The notes under the pieces were generated by a model. The model did no database searches. It saw only the letters and a list, made by a program, of their open reading frames with translations, and was not told the origin of the DNA. Source: Flavimaribacter sp039888615 (lineage in GTDB: Bacteria > Pseudomonadota > Alphaproteobacteria > Rhizobiales > Rhizobiaceae). Taken from it: a DNA stretch of 64,000 nt. Of the stretch, positions 59,383-64,000 are shown one piece after another; position 1 is the stretch's first letter; each line of letters begins with the position of its first letter. The translations under genes were made by a program, and so were the position numbers. The stretch lies in the NCBI GenBank assembly GCA_039888615.1, contig JBDQQS010000003.1; one strand, 5' to 3'.

Positions 59383-60978
59383 CTACGCGACGTCGAAGAT
59401 GAGCGGCTTGGCCGACAGGATTTCCTTGTGAGCGCACACCGAGTCGAGCACTTTCTCGCTCACAGGGTCATCCACGTAGAGCAGCGCGATTGCATCGCCG
59501 CCCGGCCGGTTCCGTCCAAGAGAGAAGTTCGCGATATTCACGCCGGCGTTGGCGAATTCCGTGCCCAGAATGCCGATAATGCCCGGGGCGTCAGCATTGG
59601 TCGTATAGACCATATTGGCGCCGACCTCGGCGTCCAGATTGATGCCCTTGATCTGGATGAATCGCGGCTTGCCGTCGGAGAAGCAGGTGCCTGCGACCGA
59701 CCGCGTGTTCGCAGCCGTCTTGACCGTCAGCTTGATATAGCCGTCAAACACGCCGGACTTGTCGCGCCGCGCTTCCGAGAGAATGATTCCGCGCTCCTTC
59801 ACCATGATCGGCGCAGAGACCATGTTGACGTCTGCGACCTGCGGGCGGATCAGTCCCGCCAGAACAGCGCTGGTGAGCGCCTTCGTGTTCATATTGGCCG
59901 TGCTGCCGTCATAGAGGATTTCGACCTCCTTGATGGCGCTCTCGGTCACCTGACCGACAAAGGCGCCGAGCACTTCCGCGAGCTTGACGAAAGGCTTCAG
60001 CCTTGGCGCCTCTTCCGCGGAAATCGACGGCATGTTGATCGCGTTTGCAACGGCGCCTTTCAGCAGGTAGTCGGACATCTGCTCGGCGACCTGCAGGGCG
60101 ACATTCTCCTGCGCCTCGTTGGTCGAGGCGCCCAGATGCGGCGTGCACACCACATTGGGCAAGCCGAACAGCAGGCTCTCGACAGCGGGCTCAACCTCGA
60201 AGACGTCGAAACCGGCGCCCGCCACCTTACCGGAGCGAATGGCGGCGGCCAGATCGGCTTCAACAACGAGACCGCCGCGCGCGCAGTTGATGATGCGGAC
60301 GCCGTCTTTCATCGAGGCGATGGCTTCGGCGTCAATGATCGATCTGGTCTTGTCGGTCAGCGGAACGTGCAGCGTGATGAAATCGGCGCGCTTGAAGAGC
60401 TCCTCGAGTTCGACCTTTTCAACGCCGAGCTCTTCCGCCCGCTCCGCGGAGAGGAACGGATCGAAGGCGACCACGTGCATTTTCAGGCCGATGGCGCGGC
60501 TGGCGACGACCGAACCGATGTTTCCGCAGCCGATGAGCCCGAGCGTCTTACCGGTGATTTCGACGCCCATGAATTTCGACTTTTCCCATTTGCCGGCCTG
60601 GGTGGAGGCGTCAGCGGCGGGAATTTGCCGGGCGACGGCGAACAGCAGGGCGATGGCGTGCTCGGCGGTGGTGATCGAGTTGCCGAACGGCGTGTTCATG
60701 ACAATGACGCCACGACGCGAGGCCGCCGGAATATCGACATTGTCCACCCCGATGCCGGCGCGCCCCACAACCTTCAGCTTGTCCGCCGCCTCGATCAGCT
60801 TCTGAGTGACCTTGGTGGCGGAGCGGATGGCGAGACCATCATACTGGCCGATGATTTCCTGAAGCTTTTCCTTGTCCTTGCCGACGTCCGGCAGAAAATC
60901 GACTTCTACGCCCCGATCCCTGAAGATCTGGACGGCGGTTTCGGACAGTTTGTCCGATACGAGAACGCGTGGCGCCAT
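59383..60978 (-). CDS. serA: D-3-phosphoglycerate dehydrogenase
   Basis: 531 residues, the long type with an intervening domain and a C-terminal ACT domain. NAD motif LGLIGCGNIGSVVASRAIGL; catalytic Arg in NCARGGLVVE, Glu in DVFEVEPAVES and His in CTPHLGAST. The ACT part reads GIIGILGTEFANAGVNIANF. It catalyses the first step of serine synthesis and lies 72 bp behind serC in one operon. Confidence 0.95.
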   Translation of the reverse strand: MAPRVLVSDKLSETAVQIFRDRGVEVDFLPDVGKDKEKLQEIIGQYDGLAIRSATKVTQKLIEAADKLKVVGRAGIGVDNVDIPAASRRGVIVMNTPFGNSITTAEHAIALLFAVARQIPAADASTQAGKWEKSKFMGVEITGKTLGLIGCGNIGSVVASRAIGLKMHVVAFDPFLSAERAEELGVEKVELEELFKRADFITLHVPLTDKTRSIIDAEAIASMKDGVRIINCARGGLVVEADLAAAIRSGKVAGAGFDVFEVEPAVESLLFGLPNVVCTPHLGASTNEAQENVALQVAEQMSDYLLKGAVANAINMPSISAEEAPRLKPFVKLAEVLGAFVGQVTESAIKEVEILYDGSTANMNTKALTSAVLAGLIRPQVADVNMVSAPIMVKERGIILSEARRDKSGVFDGYIKLTVKTAANTRSVAGTCFSDGKPRFIQIKGINLDAEVGANMVYTTNADAPGIIGILGTEFANAGVNIANFSLGRNRPGGDAIALLYVDDPVSEKVLDSVCAHKEILSAKPLIFDVA

Positions 60979-61050
60979 GAAGGCCTCCTTTGAAACGCAA
61001 TTTCGAATGAGGAATGGAGAGGGGTCGCGTGCAAGCGACCCCTGATTTCG

Positions 61051-62226
61051 TCAGGCGGCCGCCTTCAGCGAACCGAGCTGTTGATGAAAGGCCCAGTCAA
61101 GCCAGGGCATCAGCGCTTCCAGATCGGATGTTTCGACCGTCGCGCCGGCCCAGATGCGCAGGCCAGCCGGAGCATCGCGATAGGCGCCGATGTCCCTGGC
61201 GACGCCTTCCTTGTCGAGATGCGCGACAATGCCCTTGGCGAATGTCGCCTGCTCGTCTGCAGGAAGGGACGCCACAGCCGGATGCACGATCTTGAGACAC
61301 ACGGATGTGTTGGAGCGGGTCGCCGGATCGGTCGCCAGATTGGCGATCCAGCCGGTCTTTTCCACGAAGTTGTCGATGGCGGCGAAATTGGCGTCGGCGC
61401 GCGCCAGCAAGGCCGAAAGACCACCGATCCGCTTCGCCCAATTCAGCGCGTCAAGATAGTCCTCGACGCACAGCATCGACGGCGTGTTGATGGTCGCGCC
61501 CTCGAAAATGTCGGCGATCAGCTTACCGCCCTTCGTCAGGCGGAAGATCTTCGGAAGCGGCCAGGCCGGCGTATAGCTTTCAAGCCGCTCAACGGCGCGC
61601 GGACTGAGGATCAGCATGCCGTGTCCGCCTTCGCTGCCCAGCGCCTTTTGCCAGGAGAAGGTGACGACATCGAGTTTTTCGAACGGCAACGCCTGCGCGA
61701 ATGCGGCGGAGGTCGCGTCGCAGATCGTCAGACCTTCGCGATTGTCCGGAATGAAATCGCCATTCGGCGCGCGAACGCCGGACGTCGTTCCGTTCCAGGT
61801 GAAGACGACGTCGCGATCAAATTCGATTTTCGAAAGATCGGGCAATTCGCCGTAATCGGCTTCCAGCTTTTTCACGTCGTCGAGTTTGAGCTGTTTGACG
61901 ACGTCGGTGACCCAACCGGAACCGAAGGATTCCCAGGCGACCATGTGAACGCCGCGGGCGCCGAGCAGCGACCAAAGCGCCATTTCGACGGCGCCGGTGT
62001 CGGAGGCCGGCACGATGCCGACGAGATAATCGTCGGGAACGCCGAGCACCTCGCGGGTAAGGTCGATCGCCTGTTTGAGCTTAGCTTTACCAGCCTTGCC
62101 GCGATGCGAAACGCCGAGAGCGGCGTCGCTCAGGGCTTCCGGGGACCAGCCCGGTCGCTTGGCGCAGGGGCCGGATGAAAAACGGGGATTAACCGGACGC
62201 ACGTCCGGCTTGGAGATACCTGTCAT
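61051..62226 (-). CDS. serC: Phosphoserine aminotransferase
   Basis: 391 residues of the alphaproteobacterial SerC type. PNPRFSSGPCAKRPGW-like N-terminus (NPRFSSGPCAKRPG), GVSHRGKAGKAKLKQAIDLT, the PLP Lys in VVTFSWQKALGSEGGHGML and the substrate loop VRAPNGDFIP. It makes phosphoserine, step two of the pathway. The RBS GGAAGGATAG lies inside a predicted hairpin of the leader RNA. Confidence 0.93.
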   Translation of the reverse strand: MTGISKPDVRPVNPRFSSGPCAKRPGWSPEALSDAALGVSHRGKAGKAKLKQAIDLTREVLGVPDDYLVGIVPASDTGAVEMALWSLLGARGVHMVAWESFGSGWVTDVVKQLKLDDVKKLEADYGELPDLSKIEFDRDVVFTWNGTTSGVRAPNGDFIPDNREGLTICDATSAAFAQALPFEKLDVVTFSWQKALGSEGGHGMLILSPRAVERLESYTPAWPLPKIFRLTKGGKLIADIFEGATINTPSMLCVEDYLDALNWAKRIGGLSALLARADANFAAIDNFVEKTGWIANLATDPATRSNTSVCLKIVHPAVASLPADEQATFAKGIVAHLDKEGVARDIGAYRDAPAGLRIWAGATVETSDLEALMPWLDWAFHQQLGSLKAAA

Positions 62227-62230
62227 GTCT

Positions 62231-62280
62231 CTATCCTTCCAGATAGTCAGCCTCTCGTTGGGGAGAGGTGTCCCGTCTGG
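62231..62280 (-). ncRNA. serC-type leader RNA with competing hairpins
   Basis: On the reverse strand CCTCTC-CCCAAC-GAGAGG (62268-62251) forms one hairpin. Downstream, CTATC-TGGAAG-GATAG (62246-62231) encloses the RBS. CCAGA (62280-62276) can instead pair with TCTGG (62243-62239), which would break the RBS hairpin. The position and features match the serC leader motif known upstream of serC in alphaproteobacteria. The ligand, if any, is not established. Confidence 0.6.
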
Positions 62281-62475
62281 CGAGATAGCGAAAGTCCCGA
62301 AAAAGCGCAAGAAAAATAATTCAGTACGTGCAGCTTCGTGCAGCGACTTGCAGACCGAAGCGGGAACTGTGTCAGTAAACTGGCACAAATCTGACTGAGC
62401 TACTCCCCGGAAATCGGACACTGACGTAGGCTACGATTTGTTGTCTGCTGGTCTTCGACGAGAAGGAGATCAGAG

Positions 62476-62769
62476 ATGTCGAAACGCAAGCAGCATTCGC
62501 CGGAGTTCAAGGCGAAGGTCGCCCTGGAAGCTGTAAAGGGCGAGGAGACGGTATCGGAACTGGCCAGTCGGTTCGGAGTTCACCCGACGATGATCCATCA
62601 GTGGAAGCGAGCGCTGCTGGAAGGCGCCTCGGGTGTGTTCGAGCGTGGTGGCCGGCGGAGGCCGGAGATCGACGAAGATCAGGTCAAGGAACTCCACGCC
62701 AAGATCGGGGAATTGGCCATCGCCAACGATTTTTTGTCACGAAAGCTCAAGCCTTGGGGCGTGAAGTGA
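62476..62769 (+). CDS. IS3-family transposase OrfA
   Basis: 97 residues starting MSKRKQHSPEFKAKVALEAV. It has the HTH of the IS3 OrfA family (ELASRFGVHPTMIHQWKRAL) and a leucine-zipper-like end. A run of six T (62730-62735) in frame as GAT TTT TTG is the probable -1 slippage site that yields the OrfAB fusion. GGAG precedes the ATG. Confidence 0.92.
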   Translation: MSKRKQHSPEFKAKVALEAVKGEETVSELASRFGVHPTMIHQWKRALLEGASGVFERGGRRRPEIDEDQVKELHAKIGELAIANDFLSRKLKPWGVK

Positions 62770-62777
62770 GACGCGGC

Positions 62778-63629
62778 ATGATTGAACCGGGCCATCCCGG
62801 ATTGTCGGTCGGCAAGCAGTGCACGCTGCTGTCGATCTCCCGGTCGTCGTTCTACTACACGCCCAAGGGCGAGACCGAGATGAATCTCATCCTGATGCGC
62901 CGGATCGACGAGCAGTTCCTGGAGACACCGTTCTTCGGCGTCCGCCAGATGACGTGGCATCTGAAGAACGAGGGCCATCGGGTGAACGAGAAACGCATTC
63001 GCCGGCTGATGCGGCTTACGGGGCTGATGCCGATCTACCAGAAGCCCAACACACCAAGACCGGCGAAGGGGCACAAGATCTGGCCGTATCTACTGAAGGG
63101 GCTGCGCGTAGACCGACCGAACCAGGTCTGGGCTGCGGACATCACATACCTGCCGATGCGTCGCGGGTTCCTCTATTTGGTCGCGATCATCGACTGGTTC
63201 ACCCGCAAGGTTCTGGCCTGGCGCATCTCCAACACGCTGGAAGCCGACTTCTGCGTCGAAGCGTTAAACGAGGCGGTCCACAAGTTCGGCAGCCCGGAGA
63301 TCATGAACACCGATCAAGGCAGCCAGTTCACGTCGTTTGCATGGACGGACCGGCTGCGGCAAATGGGAGTGCGCATCTCCATGGACGGCAAGGGGCGGTT
63401 CCTCGACAACATCTTCGTCGAGCGGCTGTGGCGCACGCTCAAATACGAGTGCGTCTACCTGCACGCCTGGGAGACAGGATCACAGGCCCGGGCCGGTATC
63501 CGCAAGTGGATGGACTTCAATAATCGGAGACGCCCACACACCGCCCTTGGCGGCAAGCCGCCTGCCGTGGTCTACTGGCAGGCAATCCGCAAAAACCAAC
63601 CCGATCAGCAGATGCAGAGAGTAGCTTAA
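62778..63629 (+). CDS. IS3-family transposase OrfB (DDE integrase core)
   Basis: 283 residues from ATG 62778, or joined to OrfA by -1 frameshift near 62735 (transframe FFVTKAQALGREVRRGMIEP). DDE residues: Asp in WAADITYLPM, Asp in NTDQGSQFTS and Glu in DNIFVERLWRTLKYE. C-terminal NNRRRPHTALGGKPPAVVY is typical. Intact. Confidence 0.93.
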   Translation: MIEPGHPGLSVGKQCTLLSISRSSFYYTPKGETEMNLILMRRIDEQFLETPFFGVRQMTWHLKNEGHRVNEKRIRRLMRLTGLMPIYQKPNTPRPAKGHKIWPYLLKGLRVDRPNQVWAADITYLPMRRGFLYLVAIIDWFTRKVLAWRISNTLEADFCVEALNEAVHKFGSPEIMNTDQGSQFTSFAWTDRLRQMGVRISMDGKGRFLDNIFVERLWRTLKYECVYLHAWETGSQARAGIRKWMDFNNRRRPHTALGGKPPAVVYWQAIRKNQPDQQMQRVA

Positions 63630-63728
63630 TTTACGCTGAAAACTGTCCAACGATCGGGGAGTAGCTCACTTCCGAAACAGCTTAGCGGATTTAGATTTCG
63701 ATTTCTATTTGAGAGCTTGGGTATTCTG

Positions 63729-63992
63729 ATGACAAATGAGGAAGCTGTAAAGTTTCACTTGGGTCAGATTTTCAAGAAATTTCCGAACGATTCTGCTGTC
63801 GCGGCGAGTCTGTACTATTCCCGCGAGTCCTTCCGCAGCCTCTGCGAAGACTACAGCCTGGCGCTGATAACCCTCTCCAGCATGGAGAAGTCTTCGGCCA
63901 AGTCCGCACGAATTTCTGAATATCAATCGATCATTTCGGATCTGGAAGCGGAGATCAGGATCTACCTGGCCAGATGCTCCGACGGCGGCTGA
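63729..63992 (+). CDS. Small hypothetical helical protein
   Basis: 87 residues starting MTNEEAVKFHLGQIFKKFPN, all helical, with no membrane segment. A TTG at 63717 would add four residues. The gene begins 58 bp past the IS duplication, so its upstream region was changed by the insertion. Family not recognised. Confidence 0.45.
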   Translation: MTNEEAVKFHLGQIFKKFPNDSAVAASLYYSRESFRSLCEDYSLALITLSSMEKSSAKSARISEYQSIISDLEAEIRIYLARCSDGG

Positions 63993-64000
63993 TTTCCGCC

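Larger units (their letters stand above)
62397..63667 (+). mobile_element. IS3-family insertion sequence, complete, 1271 bp
   Basis: The terminal inverted repeats (62397-62420 and 63644-63667) share GAGCTACTCCCCG and GGACA. The 3-bp target duplication ACT flanks both ends (62394-62396 and 63668-63670). Inside are orfA and orfB in the -1 relation typical of IS3. Intact ends, duplication and open frames suggest a recent insertion that may still be active. Confidence 0.92.

Overview
The window looks like chromosomal DNA of a high-GC alphaproteobacterium of the order Hyphomicrobiales (Rhizobiales). The best evidence is the cell-cycle and envelope block at 40-52 kb: mnmA, sciP (DUF1153), pqiA-like, fliJ-like, ctrA, chpT and eipA (DUF1134), followed by an rluD-like gene and rpoH. 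Six GANTC (CcrM-type) sites lie upstream of ctrA, and an elongator tRNA-Met is of alphaproteobacterial type. A candidate methionine S-methyltransferase (DMSP-type) hints at a marine or saline habitat, but that is inference.

Layout. 0-2.4 kb: the start of a quinone-oxidoreductase-like gene behind a palindromic operator, a COX-IV-like small membrane protein, two small hypotheticals and a methyltransferase. 2.6-19.3 kb: a catabolic island bounded by two arrays of a short repeat in opposite orientation. It encodes a carbohydrate ABC transporter, an IclR regulator and most of the non-phosphorylated L-fucose pathway (mutarotase, lactonase, fuconate dehydratase, 2-keto-3-deoxyfuconate dehydrogenase, diketo-acid hydrolase). 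It also carries a second enolase-superfamily enzyme, a Gfo/Idh dehydrogenase, a MaoC hydratase, an aldehyde dehydrogenase, and a CaiB-type CoA-transferase with a solute-binding-type protein that has no signal peptide. 19.3-24 kb: two apparently truncated genes, a small secreted protein, and a molybdopterin-fold periplasmic protein paired with a five-domain hybrid kinase. 24.3-28.2 kb: a holdfast-anchor/curli-like locus (CsgG/HfaB lipoprotein, two secreted proteins with curlin-like repeats, a LuxR response regulator) beside eroded WecG-like and sugar-phosphate-transferase genes. 28.2-29.6 kb: the candidate mmtN and a TusA-like gene.

30-34.2 kb: class II aldolase, 2-hydroxyacid dehydrogenase, TetR/BetI-like regulator and aminotransferase, with a shared operator-like motif. 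34.2-38.05 kb: an eroded accessory stretch ending at tRNA-Met, with an XRE regulator cut by an in-frame amber codon, an OmpA-type protein, a truncated D12 adenine methyltransferase and a standalone SIR2-like protein. 38.2-40.7 kb: a probable gnnA/gnnB pair (UDP-diaminoglucose for lipid A). 40.7-55 kb: the conserved core listed above plus a TrmH-type methyltransferase, a proline/glutamine-rich membrane protein, purA and a cysteine-cluster protein. 55-64 kb: a large secreted metzincin-like protease, an EamA transporter, serC-serA behind a serC-type leader RNA, and an intact IS3-family element inserted about 170 bp upstream of serC.

The findings I rate highest are the mmtN candidate next to a TusA-like gene lacking its active-site Cys, the HfaB-like secretion locus beside dead polysaccharide genes, the GANTC cluster before ctrA, and the inverted repeat arrays bounding the fucose island.
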